Assembly: GCF_002343915.1 (NCBI RefSeq)
Contig: NZ_NETK01000001.1
Span: forward strand, 2,986,001 to 3,050,000
DNA length: 64,000 bases
Origin: Nannocystis exedens
Lineage (GTDB): Bacteria > Myxococcota_A > Polyangia > Nannocystales > Nannocystaceae
Direction of reading: 5' to 3'
The translations under genes and the position numbers were made by a program. The stretch's first letter is position 1; each line of letters begins with the position of its first letter. The notes under the pieces are model-generated. The model had not been told where the DNA came from and did not search any database. It saw nothing but the letters and a program-made list of their open reading frames with translations. Positions 7,861 to 19,100 of the stretch are shown in pieces.

Positions 7861-10800
7861 TCAGCCTCCGAATCGATCGTAAATACCGTTGTTGAATGCG
7901 ATATTCGTGGCGATGGTCACTTGATACAAAGTGGTCGCCATCATCGTCGCCGGCAAGAACTGGCCGTAGCCCAGATTGCCTACCTGGTCGGGCTCCACGG
8001 CGCGCCGCTTCGCGGCCGCGAGCGTCTCGTGCAGCGCTCCGACCACGTGCTGCCAGTGCCAGGTCCCCGTCAACACCGGCGGGACCACCAGCAGCATGGC
8101 CTGGGGCGGTGCGGCGCGCGGTCGGTCGAAGTGGAACGTCACGCCGGTCACCTGCTCCTTCGCCGGGATGACCTCTGTCCATTCGTCGAGCAAGAGGCCG
8201 CACTGCGGCGAGGCCTTGTGGAACGGGCCGGCGAAATGCGCGGTGTACAGCAGCCGGTCGCCCGTCGGGGCGTACCCGTGCGGGATCTCGAGCCCGAGCC
8301 AGTGATCGTCCGTCCGATAGGGGAGCTGCAGCGCCGTGAGCTCGACGGCGTCGCCGGTGAACGCCTCGGCGAGGGTGACCGCGTTCTCCCAGTGGAGCAG
8401 CTTCTCTCGCACGCGCGCGACCCCGTACAACCAGTCGTCCACCGGGAATCGCCGATTGCGTGTGGTGCTCAGGTAGTCGAGCAGCGCCGGGGCGCCCGCC
8501 AGGCAATTCTCGAGCTCGATGCCGCGGGCCGGCGACAGGGTGAAGCGGGGCAGCAGCTTGATTTCGTCGCCGAGCACCAAACTGGCCGCCTCGAGCATCC
8601 GCCGCACCCGCCCCTCGGGGTGGTCGATCGCCGCCGCCTCGGCGAGCCCGACGGCGGCGCTGGCGAGCCGAGTCGCGAGCTCCTCGGCGAGGCCCTCGAC
8701 GCGCGCGACGAGGTCCGCGCGCAGCGCGATCATGGCGGCCTTCTGCTCGTCGATGTCGAGCGGGGTCGCGTCGTACTGCGCCGCGAGCAGCGCCTGAGCC
8801 TCGACGGCCGCGACGTAGTCGACCAGCTCCGCGGGCCCTGCCGTCAAGAGACCCTTCCACTGGGCCAGGCTCGCGTCGAACAGCGCCTTCTTCGCCTCGA
8901 CGGCGGTCTTGAAGTCGAGCGGTTGCGCCGGGAGGTCCACGGTGGTGGTCGACGCGATCGTCCCCTCGGTCGCGAGGAGCACGGCGAATTGCTCCTCGTC
9001 GGTCGCCAGCGGCGAGAAGGTCGCGATCTTCGCGGCGTACTCGGCGGCCTTGTCGTCCCAGCGCGCGACGAGCCCGCTGACCTTGGCGACGACGGCCTGG
9101 AAGATCGAGCGCACGGCGCTGTGAATGTCGCCGGTGCCCGTGTTGGGGACCCCGTGCAACGCGGCGCCGAGGAGCGCGTCGGTGACCGCGTGGACGTAGT
9201 CGTCGAGGTCGGCCGGATCCGCGGCGAGCGCGAGCAGCGTCGTCCTCCGCGCGTCCAGCACCGCGGCGGCAGCATTGATCCGCGCCGCCAGCTCGGCGAA
9301 GTCGTAGGTGACCCCGGCGGCCACCGTCTCGGTGGGCAGACCGACGTCGGTGGGCCCGAGGGCGCGGCTCTTGAGCGCGAGGCTCCGCAGACTCGCGATC
9401 AGCGGCGCGAGCTCGAAGAACGTCGCGTTGTCGACGACGGGCTGGGCGTAGTGGATCCGGATGGGGTAAGCCGGGTGCGCGCCGTGGTAGCGGAGGAACT
9501 GTTCGATCCGGTCGTCGAGCTCGGTCATCGCCTGCTCGAGGTCCAGGTTGAGGTGGATGAGATCGATCGCCGAGAGGCCCAGATCGCTCAGGGTGATGAT
9601 CGTGTGCGTCTCGACCAGCGACAGCGCGGTGTACGTGACCTGGCAGGCGATGATGGCGGGATCGGGCAGCCGCGCCGACAGCCACGCGTTCAGGGGCGCC
9701 TCTGCCACGGCCCGAGGCGTCGCGCTGGCGGGGGGGGCGGCGGCCGGATCGAGGTGCAGCACCACGCGGTGGGTCAGCGTGGTGCCGCTCCGCGGCGTCC
9801 TCACCACCTCCGGCTCGGGCGGATGCTTGCCCTTGCTGAACGCCGCGGTGTTCGCCGCGGAGCGCTCGAAGTTGCCCTGGACCACCTGGTACACGCTCTC
9901 GGCCATCAGGAGGTCCGAGACCGCGTCGTGCAGATCGAGCAGCGCGTCGACCTCGGCGTTGATCGCCGTCTCCGCGGGCGACGAGGGGGTCGGGTACAGC
10001 TTTCCGCTGGCGCGCACGTGCTCGACGAGGCGCAGGCCGTCGACCACGTTGCGGGCCTCGAGCAGATCGATCTCCTGCTGCCCGTCCGACTTCGTCGAGT
10101 TCAACTTGTCGGCGACCAGCGGGAACTGTTGCCGGAGCGAAGCAATGAACTGGTCGACCTCGGCGAGCCCGTGCCCGTCGTGCAGGCCGCGCTCGAACCG
10201 GTAGCCGAGCAGCGCGGCGAGGCTCTGACCGTTGCGAATGCCCTCGAGCAGCGCCAGGGCCCGGCGCACCCGCTCCGACGACAGGTTCACCGCCATCCGC
10301 TGCTGCGCCTCCGGGCTCGCGTCCGAGGCATGTACCATGTACGCGTTCTTCAGGATCGCCGCGGTGGCCGCGTGGTTGATGGACGGCGCGTGGATGTAGC
10401 CGCCGTTTCCGCTGTCCTCCACCAGGGGCGCCTGCCCGGGCTTGGCGAAGATGGCGCTCTGGTCCGGCGTGAGCGTCGCGGGCGCGAGCTGCTGCGCCCT
10501 GGGCTTCACGCCCTCGAGCCAACCGTACGCGCCGAGGTAGATGCCCGTCTGGCCCTGGCCGAGCATCTGCTCGCGCCGCACGGCCGCGAGCCCCGTCTTC
10601 CACGCGTCGAGGCGGTAGCTCGCGCAGTCGACGTGCTCTGCGAGAAGCCGCTCGAGCCGCGCGGTGGGCGTGTCCTCGAGGACATGCAGCGCGCTGAGCA
10701 TCTCGGCGAGGTCGGCCCCCCACTCGCCTTCCGGGTACGCGCGCTCGATGAACTCCACGAGCGGCGAGTCGTCGCCGGTGACGGCCTTCTCCACCCGGTA

Positions 10801-13263
10801 GAGCTGGACCAGCTTGTTCTGCAGCGCCTCCACGCTCGAGAGGATCGGCTGCATGTGCAGGAACGCGGGCTCCCTGCGGGCGATCGCGGGGTCGACCAGG
10901 TTGTACTGGTGGAGCAGGCGGATGGCTGCCTCCCAGTAGCCCAGCATGAGCGCGTGGCGCAGCATCAGGTACAGCAACGCGGTCGGCGCCGCGGCCCCGT
11001 CGAAGTCGTTGAGGCGGATCGCGTCGAACTTCGCATCGGCGAGCCATTCGATGTAGTTGCGCCGGAGCGGCGCGGTCTCGGACAGCGGCACGTCGTCGAC
11101 CACGGGCCCCTGGAGGAGCACGCTGCCCTCGAAGAAGAACCGGTCGACGATCGGCGGGCGCGCGTTCGGATCGGAGAAGCCGAACGGGTTGTTCAGGAAC
11201 GCCTTGTGGAGGTTGCCCGCGTCGTACAGCGCGCTCCAGTTGCCGCCGCCGAATTGCCACTTCAAGCGCTCGAAGGCCATCTCCAGGCTCTGCGCATAGC
11301 GCTGGTGGTACTCCACCGAGCCGGGGTGCAGCCCGAGGACGTCGAGCAGGGTCTTGTGCGCGTCCCCGGGGGCGCCGACGTGCGCCGCGAGCTGCGACAG
11401 CGTGTCCCAGTGGACGTCCATCTTCGACAGCACGCCGTGGAGCTTCACCAGATAGCTCTGGGTCAGCGGGGCGGGCCCGTCGCCCGAGGGCTGGTACTGC
11501 GAGAACGCCATCGCCGGCAAGATGCCGTACGGCTGCCGACCGACGCGCACCGCGGGGAGCGGCCCGCGGCCCGAGACGTGGCGGAGGAAGAACCGCCGCG
11601 TGGCCTCGACGAGGCCGTCGGAGAACACCGGCGGCATCATCTCCTCCATGAAGTAGCCGAGCGTCGCGGTCCACAGGGCAGTGTTCATCGCCCGCGCCTC
11701 GGCCTGGTCGCGGCCGTTCGCGTGCGGGACGCTCTTCAGGCCGGCCGTGGCGATGCCGAGGTACCGCGCGAGCCACTCGCCGTCGCTGCGCACGAACGGC
11801 TCGGCGGTCTCGACGAACGCCTCCTTGCTTTTCAAAACCACGTCGAACGAGGCGTCGGCGTCGTCCGCCCAGGAGTAGGCCGCACCGTCGCCCTCGGTGT
11901 TGTTGGTGGGGCTGCCCTGGGGGACGAGGCTGAAGCCGCGCTTGCTGTGGTGGTGGTGCACGAGCAGGGTCTCGAGCAGCGTCTTGCCCTCCGCGTGATC
12001 GGCCGAGAAGCGCACGCCGAGCACGACCAGCCGCTCGAAACCGTTGACGTCTTCGCCCAGCGAGGTGTCGAGGTCGACCTTGAACCCCATGCCGACGTCG
12101 ACCGCGCGCTCGAAGTCCACCGTCCAGCGCAGGTCCTCGTTGAGGACGAGCTCGTCCTGCTGCGCGTGGAGCTGCTCCGCCGACGGCAGCGAGCGGTCGG
12201 GGCCGACGGCGAGGCCGTCGGCGACGACGTTGCCGACCACCCGCTTGACCTCCACGTCGTTGTTGTAGGCCATCAGGACGAACCGATCCGGCAGCGCCCA
12301 GGCCTTCGGCGCCTGCGACCACGACGTCTCGCGGGCGGCCGCGGGCGGCGCGAGCAGGAGCTTGGCGCACTTCACATGGACGCTCGCGCGCGCCAGCCCT
12401 CCCGGCGGCTCCTGGTCGAGGTTCTCCGGCATGAAGGACGTCAGGATCGTGTCGACCACCGTCGGATCCTGGACGGCGCCAGCCAGCGCAGCGAGGGCCT
12501 GCGCCTGCATCGCGGCGTCGCCGTCGGCCTTCCAGAACGCCTCCCAGAAGGTGCAGGCGGCGGCCTCCTGGGTCGCGGCCAGCGTCACTGCCGGGAGCAC
12601 GACGAGCACCACGTCCTCGGGGTTCGCCTTCACGGGCTTCGCGGCCAGGTTCGTCGGCGCGTAGCGCTTCACGATCCACTCGGCCCGCCCGGATCCGTGC
12701 GAGGCGACCAGGGCCCGCCAGGCCCCGCGCTCCTGCGCCTCGACGCCGCCGGCCTTCCACATCTCGGTCCAGAACGCCCGCCCGCTGGCGACCTCGGCCG
12801 CCGACAGCAGCTCCTCGAACGCGTCGATTTGGCACTCGTCGGGGTAGACGCGGACCCAGAGCTGCTTCTTGGTGACGTTATTGACGATCACCTCCTTGAA
12901 TCGCGTCTCGAGCCGCAGCGGGAACAGCAAGATCGGGTAGTCGTCGGCGAGCTGCTGGATCTCCGCCGCCGGATCCCAGTACGCGGCGAGCGCTTGCTGC
13001 AGCGAGGAGGCCGCGCCCCGGAGCTGCGCGAGCTGCACCCGGTTCGCGTCGATCTCGGTCTGGAGCACCGTCGCCTGCTGCTCGAGGGCGGCGTGCTGGG
13101 TCGCCCAGACCGGGTCATTGACGTCGCGGGACCGGCCAATCGAGGCGAGTCGGCGCTTGACCTCTTTGAGCTGCTCCCGGCGCGCCGCCTGCTGCGCGGC
13201 GAGCTGCGCATGCGCGGCGCGCTGGGCCGCGAGCTGGGCTCGAGTATCCTGGTAGGTAGTCAT
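7861..13263 (-). CDS. Unassigned 1800-aa protein with N-terminal coiled coil
   Basis: The largest gene of the operon, intact over 1800 codons from the ATG at 13263. Residues 1-95 are an Ala/Gln/Arg-rich coiled coil. Then comes an ordered block with ILLFPLRLETRF (about 111-122) and LWVRVYPDECQIDAFE (about 135-150), a block with VRVGRQPYGILPAMAFSQYQ near 570-590, long alpha-helical stretches over about 1300-1600, and a C-terminal domain ending in TTLYQVTIATNIAFNNGIYD. There is no signal peptide, membrane helix, Walker motif or recognisable catalytic site. It starts 29 bases after the 965-aa gene. A scaffold or structural role is inferred from size and coiled coil only. Confidence 0.88.
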   Translation of the reverse strand: MTTYQDTRAQLAAQRAAHAQLAAQQAARREQLKEVKRRLASIGRSRDVNDPVWATQHAALEQQATVLQTEIDANRVQLAQLRGAASSLQQALAAYWDPAAEIQQLADDYPILLFPLRLETRFKEVIVNNVTKKQLWVRVYPDECQIDAFEELLSAAEVASGRAFWTEMWKAGGVEAQERGAWRALVASHGSGRAEWIVKRYAPTNLAAKPVKANPEDVVLVVLPAVTLAATQEAAACTFWEAFWKADGDAAMQAQALAALAGAVQDPTVVDTILTSFMPENLDQEPPGGLARASVHVKCAKLLLAPPAAARETSWSQAPKAWALPDRFVLMAYNNDVEVKRVVGNVVADGLAVGPDRSLPSAEQLHAQQDELVLNEDLRWTVDFERAVDVGMGFKVDLDTSLGEDVNGFERLVVLGVRFSADHAEGKTLLETLLVHHHHSKRGFSLVPQGSPTNNTEGDGAAYSWADDADASFDVVLKSKEAFVETAEPFVRSDGEWLARYLGIATAGLKSVPHANGRDQAEARAMNTALWTATLGYFMEEMMPPVFSDGLVEATRRFFLRHVSGRGPLPAVRVGRQPYGILPAMAFSQYQPSGDGPAPLTQSYLVKLHGVLSKMDVHWDTLSQLAAHVGAPGDAHKTLLDVLGLHPGSVEYHQRYAQSLEMAFERLKWQFGGGNWSALYDAGNLHKAFLNNPFGFSDPNARPPIVDRFFFEGSVLLQGPVVDDVPLSETAPLRRNYIEWLADAKFDAIRLNDFDGAAAPTALLYLMLRHALMLGYWEAAIRLLHQYNLVDPAIARREPAFLHMQPILSSVEALQNKLVQLYRVEKAVTGDDSPLVEFIERAYPEGEWGADLAEMLSALHVLEDTPTARLERLLAEHVDCASYRLDAWKTGLAAVRREQMLGQGQTGIYLGAYGWLEGVKPRAQQLAPATLTPDQSAIFAKPGQAPLVEDSGNGGYIHAPSINHAATAAILKNAYMVHASDASPEAQQRMAVNLSSERVRRALALLEGIRNGQSLAALLGYRFERGLHDGHGLAEVDQFIASLRQQFPLVADKLNSTKSDGQQEIDLLEARNVVDGLRLVEHVRASGKLYPTPSSPAETAINAEVDALLDLHDAVSDLLMAESVYQVVQGNFERSAANTAAFSKGKHPPEPEVVRTPRSGTTLTHRVVLHLDPAAAPPASATPRAVAEAPLNAWLSARLPDPAIIACQVTYTALSLVETHTIITLSDLGLSAIDLIHLNLDLEQAMTELDDRIEQFLRYHGAHPAYPIRIHYAQPVVDNATFFELAPLIASLRSLALKSRALGPTDVGLPTETVAAGVTYDFAELAARINAAAAVLDARRTTLLALAADPADLDDYVHAVTDALLGAALHGVPNTGTGDIHSAVRSIFQAVVAKVSGLVARWDDKAAEYAAKIATFSPLATDEEQFAVLLATEGTIASTTTVDLPAQPLDFKTAVEAKKALFDASLAQWKGLLTAGPAELVDYVAAVEAQALLAAQYDATPLDIDEQKAAMIALRADLVARVEGLAEELATRLASAAVGLAEAAAIDHPEGRVRRMLEAASLVLGDEIKLLPRFTLSPARGIELENCLAGAPALLDYLSTTRNRRFPVDDWLYGVARVREKLLHWENAVTLAEAFTGDAVELTALQLPYRTDDHWLGLEIPHGYAPTGDRLLYTAHFAGPFHKASPQCGLLLDEWTEVIPAKEQVTGVTFHFDRPRAAPPQAMLLVVPPVLTGTWHWQHVVGALHETLAAAKRRAVEPDQVGNLGYGQFLPATMMATTLYQVTIATNIAFNNGIYDRFGG

Positions 13264-13292
13264 ATGATTTCGCTCGGTCTTCTTGTCGGTTG

Positions 13293-16190
13293 TCAGGGGA
13301 GCATGCGGGAAGCATGCACGGCGACGAGCACGGGGACCTGATAGAGAATGTAGGCAAGCTCGGCGGAGTTCGTATTGGCGCCCCAGGACGCCTGGGCGTC
13401 CTCACTGCCGGGATTGGCGAGCGCGATCGAGGTCTGGCTGAGATCGATCGACGCCCCGGACGGCGTGCCCAGGTGGGCCCAGGCGAGGTCGTTCCAGGTC
13501 TGGGGCAGAGGCGGCGAGCCCTCCGCTTCGTCGAGGCCGAAGCGCGGCTCGCCGGGGCGCTCCTGGATGACGAAGAACCAGCCGGCGTCCCCCTGGAGCG
13601 GATCGGGGTCGCCCGCCGCGTCCGCCGCGGTGAGGTCGAACCCGAGGAAATAGATGTCCGGATCGACCTTGGCCTCGAACAGCGGGACTCGGACGGCGCC
13701 GGGCGACGGATCGAGCCGGCGCTCGTACCCGCCGCCCGGTTTCTGGTGCCACACCGCCTTCTGCGCGTAGAGGACCGCGGTCGGGTAGCGCTTGAGGAGC
13801 TCGCCGCGGACGACGAGCACGATCTGCGCCGCGTCGCCGCCGGCCTCGCGGTGGTTGTGCTCGCCGAGCTCCGAGAGCTTCGACCACTGGTGGATCTTCG
13901 GGATGTCGCGGAGCGCCTCCCGCTCGGCCTCCTCGGCCGAATCGGGCAAGACGCTGCCGACGTCCCAGAACTGCCGGAAGTAGCTGCCGCGCTGGTCGCA
14001 CGGGAACTCGCGCCACAGCAGCTCGCGGCCCATCTCGTGGTTGAGGCCGACCATGTAGGCCTCGACGAACTTCTGGTTGGTCTCCAGGAGCGTGAGGCTG
14101 TTCTGCGGGATCAGGTGGATCTGCGGCAGGAACAGCTCGGCGGACAGCTCACTCAGCGGCTTGTACATCGGCAGGTCGAAGACCGGATAGGCCATCACCG
14201 GCGCGAATGTCTCGACCATGTCGGCCTGCACCCACGCCGGGAGCTGCACGGTCTGCTGCGTCCGCTTGGGGATGGAGGTCGCGGGATCGAGGGCCTCCAG
14301 CGTGGACGCGACGACCCCGGCGAGGTCGAGCGGTGATTTTTCCGGGACCTTGAACTCGACCGACGTGTACGTATAGACGTCGACCAGGGCCTGGCCGAAA
14401 GCCTTGCGCGCGTCGTCCCCCCCCGGGTACTCCGGCGACGGCTCGATCTCCTCGATCTGCTTGGGCGTCTGTCGCTCGTCGAGGGTCTCGATCTGGGGCT
14501 TCGGCACATTCACCACATCGAGGTGGCCGGCGACGTCCGCGAGCGTGCCGGCGCCGTCCGGTCGCGGTTTCGCCGGCGCCGCCGGGATCGTCCCGGCGTT
14601 GATCGCCTCGACGATCGCGGACGCAGCGCTGCCGAGGCCGAGCCGCTTCATGATCGTCGCGCCGGGGCGGGTCAGCCGGCGGAATTGCGCGGAGGTGACC
14701 GCCGACGGCACCACGCTGTCCGCGACCCGCTTATGCACGGTCACTCCGGCGGAGAGGACGCGCCGGTGTACCGGCGCGGTCAGCAGGAACGCGTCGGTCG
14801 TGGCGAGCGAGGCGATGTGCTTGTCGTAGAGGCACGTCGATACGCTCTGGGCGACCTGCGCCAGCCGGAGCTGGTTGTTGGCGGCGATGACCTCGCCGAC
14901 CTGCTCCCAGGCGGCGGTCATGTACTCTTCCTGGCCCTTCTGGATGACCCTGGTCCCGAGCCCGGCCGCGACGCGAAAGCGCGGATCGAGGTTGAGCTCA
15001 TGCACCCAATTCCTGGAGGTCGGGTCGGAAGTATTGTCCGGCTCGACGCGGCGGGTGAGCGCGTGCCAGCGGCCGTACAGCGGCGAGGTGACGACCGGAT
15101 CGCCGGCCGGCGCCTGTTCCTGGTATTCGTCGGCGAGGTTCAGCCGGGCCGCCATCGCCTGCTGGAACGGGTGCGGATACGGATTCTCGTCCCACAGGTC
15201 GTACGCGAGCACCTCGTCCTGGTCGTCGCCCCCGAGGCTGTCCAGCGGCACGCGCAGGGCGCCGCCGAGCTTGAGCACGCCCGCGAGCCCCTCCGGGAGG
15301 TCGATCGCGGGCAGGCCCGAGCCCGGGTGGTTGACGTCCATGTCGCGCACGCCGACGCGCTTGTCCACCGGCTGGGGCTGGAGCAGCTTGACCAATTGCT
15401 CGAAGTCGCCGAGCGCCCCGGTGCGGAAGCGGAAGCGATGATAATAGGGGTAGTGGTTCGGGACCTCGCTCCGGCCCGGTGCCCACGCCGACTGGGTCGC
15501 GCTGGTCGCACCCCCGACGTCCAGACCCAGCCCGGCGCGCCTCCCGGTCTCGAACGCCGGGACCAGGAACGCGTGGTAGGTCGTGTCCGGCTCGAGGCGA
15601 CGCGGGCACAAGATCCGCGAGTAGGCCCGATCGGGGTTGGCCTCGAGCGCGGCTTCGAGGCTGGCCTCGGGGACATCTTCGTTGACATGCACGTGGGCCC
15701 ACGCCCACAGCTGCGCGGCGGGCGGGAACACCTTGCTCAGGTCGGCGGCGGCGGTGAGCTCGATGAAGGGCAGCGGCCGCCCCTGCATGTTCTTGCCGTC
15801 CTGGAACTCGTCCTCCGTCAGGGCCACGAGCGCGAGCCACGGCGAGAGCCTCTCCGGCGAGGCAGGCGCGGCCGGCGTGTAGCGCCACGGAAAGTCCTCG
15901 TCGTAGAACTCGACGTACGGCAGGTAATTGGGCTCGAAGCCGACCGTCCAGTGACGAGGCTCGACCTTGATGATCGCCTTCTTGTCGATGCCGACGATGT
16001 CACCGGGGCCGTAGAGGCCCACGGATCGGGGGATCGTCTGCTGAACGGGGCCTGCCGGGCCGGTCCCGGTCGCCGTCAGATCGACCGCGATCGTCGCGCG
16101 GGTGGCCCCCGGGGCGACGGACGTGATGCTGTTGGCGATCCCGGTCCGTAGCCAGGACAGGAACGAATAGGTGGGGTCTTCCGCGCTCAC
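13293..16190 (-). CDS. Unassigned 965-aa protein of the giant operon
   Basis: 965 codons from a GTG at 16190 that overlaps the stop of the DUF6603-type gene (GTGA). The N-terminus (YSFLSWLRTGIANSI) is not a signal peptide. Recognisable ordered blocks are EPNYLPYVEFYDEDFPWRYT near residue 77, FRFRTGALGDFEQLVKLLQP near 255, and MVGLNHEMGRELLWREF with DQRGSYFRQFWD near 712-740. The latter is rich in Arg, Trp and His and is the most distinctive part. The C-terminal third is beta-rich (AGWFFVIQERPGEPRFGL). No known catalytic motif. By gene order it acts with the DUF6603-type and 1800-aa proteins. Confidence 0.87.
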   Translation of the reverse strand: MSAEDPTYSFLSWLRTGIANSITSVAPGATRATIAVDLTATGTGPAGPVQQTIPRSVGLYGPGDIVGIDKKAIIKVEPRHWTVGFEPNYLPYVEFYDEDFPWRYTPAAPASPERLSPWLALVALTEDEFQDGKNMQGRPLPFIELTAAADLSKVFPPAAQLWAWAHVHVNEDVPEASLEAALEANPDRAYSRILCPRRLEPDTTYHAFLVPAFETGRRAGLGLDVGGATSATQSAWAPGRSEVPNHYPYYHRFRFRTGALGDFEQLVKLLQPQPVDKRVGVRDMDVNHPGSGLPAIDLPEGLAGVLKLGGALRVPLDSLGGDDQDEVLAYDLWDENPYPHPFQQAMAARLNLADEYQEQAPAGDPVVTSPLYGRWHALTRRVEPDNTSDPTSRNWVHELNLDPRFRVAAGLGTRVIQKGQEEYMTAAWEQVGEVIAANNQLRLAQVAQSVSTCLYDKHIASLATTDAFLLTAPVHRRVLSAGVTVHKRVADSVVPSAVTSAQFRRLTRPGATIMKRLGLGSAASAIVEAINAGTIPAAPAKPRPDGAGTLADVAGHLDVVNVPKPQIETLDERQTPKQIEEIEPSPEYPGGDDARKAFGQALVDVYTYTSVEFKVPEKSPLDLAGVVASTLEALDPATSIPKRTQQTVQLPAWVQADMVETFAPVMAYPVFDLPMYKPLSELSAELFLPQIHLIPQNSLTLLETNQKFVEAYMVGLNHEMGRELLWREFPCDQRGSYFRQFWDVGSVLPDSAEEAEREALRDIPKIHQWSKLSELGEHNHREAGGDAAQIVLVVRGELLKRYPTAVLYAQKAVWHQKPGGGYERRLDPSPGAVRVPLFEAKVDPDIYFLGFDLTAADAAGDPDPLQGDAGWFFVIQERPGEPRFGLDEAEGSPPLPQTWNDLAWAHLGTPSGASIDLSQTSIALANPGSEDAQASWGANTNSAELAYILYQVPVLVAVHASRMLP

Positions 16191-19100
16191 GACGCTTTTA
16201 CCTCGTAGTTGGGGATCACGTGCAACGAGCCCTTCAGCGCCGGGTCACCGGCGAGCGCCTGCTTCATGTGATCGGTGGCCATGGCGTGGCTGGTGAAGGA
16301 GGCCGCGCCGCCGTGCGGCGTGTTGTCCTGCGTGGACGCGACGGTGAACCCCTCCGCGGCCACCGCGATCTTCTCGGCGTGGGGCTGCATCTGGCTCTTT
16401 TTACGGTTCGACAGCTGCGAGCGGGCGACCGACGCGCCGCCGAGGAGCGTATGGAACAGGGCCCCGGGGATCGGTTGCAGGGCGTTGTTCGGCGGCTTGG
16501 CCGGCGCCTTGTCGATGATCGTCGTCTCGTAGGCGATCGTGCGAACGGTCTTCTTGCCGGACTTGAGCGCGCCGTCGCCGATGTCGATGACCACGCCGCC
16601 GTTCATCGGTTCGTACGACGGGCGCGACAGCTTCTCGGCGTCGGTCATGGTCTGGAACTGGCCGGGTGCGAATTGCTCGGTCACCGGCGACAGGCCGTGA
16701 ACGGTCGAACCGGTGGTCGCCGCGGTGATCTCGACGCGATGGACGCCCTCCGGCTGGCGGTTCCCTACCCTGTCCAGGGTGAAGCCGAGCGGGACCGCGC
16801 GCTGGCTCATCACGAGCTTGCCCGCCGGATGCAAGACCAGGGGGCCGGGTTCGAGCTTGCGCAGCGACACCAGCAGGTTCTTCGTTTTGGGCGCGAGCGC
16901 CTTCCAGTTGGCGTCCTTGCCGACCTCGCCCGCGAACAGTTGCATGACGTCGATGCCGGGCAGCGCGGTGTTCTTCGCCTCTCCCCAGGTCTCGTCGAAG
17001 TCGACCTCGATGTCCCAGAACAGGATCGAGACGCTGCCCCTGCCCTTGATCCGCCACGGCGACGGCCCCTCGAGCGAGGCCTTGAGGTGGATCGTCAAGA
17101 CGTCGAAGCCGAACACCTCGAGGCAGAACCCGCCCGAGACCCCCGCGACGAAGTAGAACGGCGAGAACTGCAGCAGGACGTCGTAGCCGAGGTGGCCGGA
17201 GACGTTGAAGTCGTCGAAGCCGAAGAACGCCTCGGAGCGCGAGCCGAACTGCACCGTGTTGGAGGTGATCGCGAAGTAGGACTCCATCCGGATCCGGGCC
17301 CAGGAGGTGTCCAGGATCGAATAGGTGATCCGTCGCAGCGACGGCAGCGCCAGCGGCGGCGGTTCGTAGGTCGGATGGAACCCGCCGACCGACAGGAGGA
17401 ACTGCGGGTTGTCCCCCCACGTCAGGCGCACCGCCATGTCGCCCTCGAGCGTGATGAACAGGATCCTCGACTCGTAAAGGCTCGCGTCGAAGGCGAACAT
17501 CTTCTTGTCGAAGTCGAGCGTGCCGATGAAGGCGACCTTGATGACGATCAGCGCCGCGGCCTCGTCCGGCAGGTTGAGCGCGAGGATGCCGGCGATGGCG
17601 ACGTTGCCCGGGATCTCGATGAAGAGCCCGAGCGTGAGCGAGATCAGCGTGGGCGTGCCCCAGCCGATCTTCGCCATCGGCCCGACGACGAACTTGCCGT
17701 CGTGCGCGGGGAAGAAGGACTTGAGGTCGCTGATGATCTTCGGCGCGTTCTTGACGACGTCCTTCGGGAACAGCACGCTGTTGATGGCGCCGGTGCGGAT
17801 CCCGCCGCGCAGCGCGTCGAGCATCATCCGGCGGTTGTAACCGAACAGACCGCCGACGCCGTTCAACGTGAAGCCGAAGCCGAGCTGGATCGGGGTGAAC
17901 TCGGCGCTGATCAGGATCAGCAGCGAGAACCCCTTGGAGCCGTCCGGCATCTTGGTGGTGATGAGCCCGACCGCCTTCACCGTGACGAGCTCGAGCACCG
18001 AGATCTCGAGGGCCCCGCCGTACTCCTCGCGCGCGAAGTCGAAGAACAGGTAGCCGCCGCCCTTGGCGACGCCCGCGTCCAAACTGAGGCCGACGCCCTT
18101 CGGCGGCTTGAAGCCGAGCGCGAGGTCCAGCGGCCCGGCGTTGCCGCTGCGGTCGTCCTTGAGCGACAGGTCGATCTTGAGCCCGATGTCCTCGACGACC
18201 GCCTCGAGCGGCCCGAGCGCGGCCTTGATGTCGGCGCCGATGCTCGTGGGAAATTGATTGCCCTTGATGCCGACCGAGAAAGTGAGCGCATTGAGCTCGA
18301 CCGGCCCGAGGGCGAGGTGCAGCGGCAGCTTGATCTCCAGCGCGCTGCTGCCGGTGAAGGTGATGCCGTGCTCGGACGAGGCGGTGAAGCCGAGGTCGAA
18401 CTGCGACTCGACGTGGACGCCGGACAGGATCTTGCCCAAAAAACCGTCGGCCTGCTCGAGGGCGATCACGAGCTCTCCACCGACGAGGCCGCCGCCGATG
18501 CGGAGCTCGCCGCTCGCCTCGCCGGCGTCCCACTCGAAACCGGCGCCGGCGGTGAGCTCGAATCGGCGCAGGGTGAGCCGGCTCCCGCCCGGCTGGCCGA
18601 GGAGGACGTACGGCTCGGCGGCCTGGCTGCGATCGGCGGCGATCTTCAGCTCGATCGCACCATCGTAGGTGCCGGACGCCGGCGGGACGATGCGGAGCCC
18701 GCCGTCCGGGGAGAGAATGAGCTCGGTCAGGTTCGGCAGGCTCATGTCGACGGCGAGCCGGGCGCTCCAGTCCTCGCTGGTCCACACGTGCTCGGCGGCG
18801 ACCTGGTCGGCCTTCAGACGAATGGCAAGCCCTTCCACGGCGCCGGCGTCGACCGGCTCGAGCTCGAAGTCGACGACGTCGAGCTTGGGGACCGCGCCGC
18901 CCGTGACGAGCAGCACCGGGGCGCCGCGCGAGGCCAGGAGGCGCTCGAGATGTCCCAGCAATTCGGCGTGATCGAAGGTTGCGTTGCCCCAGCCGTACAG
19001 GGTATTCAGGACAGCCGCCGGCGACTTGAGCCATTGGCCAAGGCGGGCGAGGTGGAACTTGAACGTCTCGTACGGGATATTGTCGGGGCCCGTGTGCTCT

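Noticed and set aside
7735..13341. A very long open frame (over 1800 codons) on the plus strand opposite the 1800-aa gene; similar ones at 16220-19642, 33198-37724 and, on the minus strand, 59814-63896.
   Set aside because: They are antisense shadows caused by extreme third-position GC. Their translations are Arg/Val/Gln/His repeats without domains, while the opposite strands encode coherent proteins.
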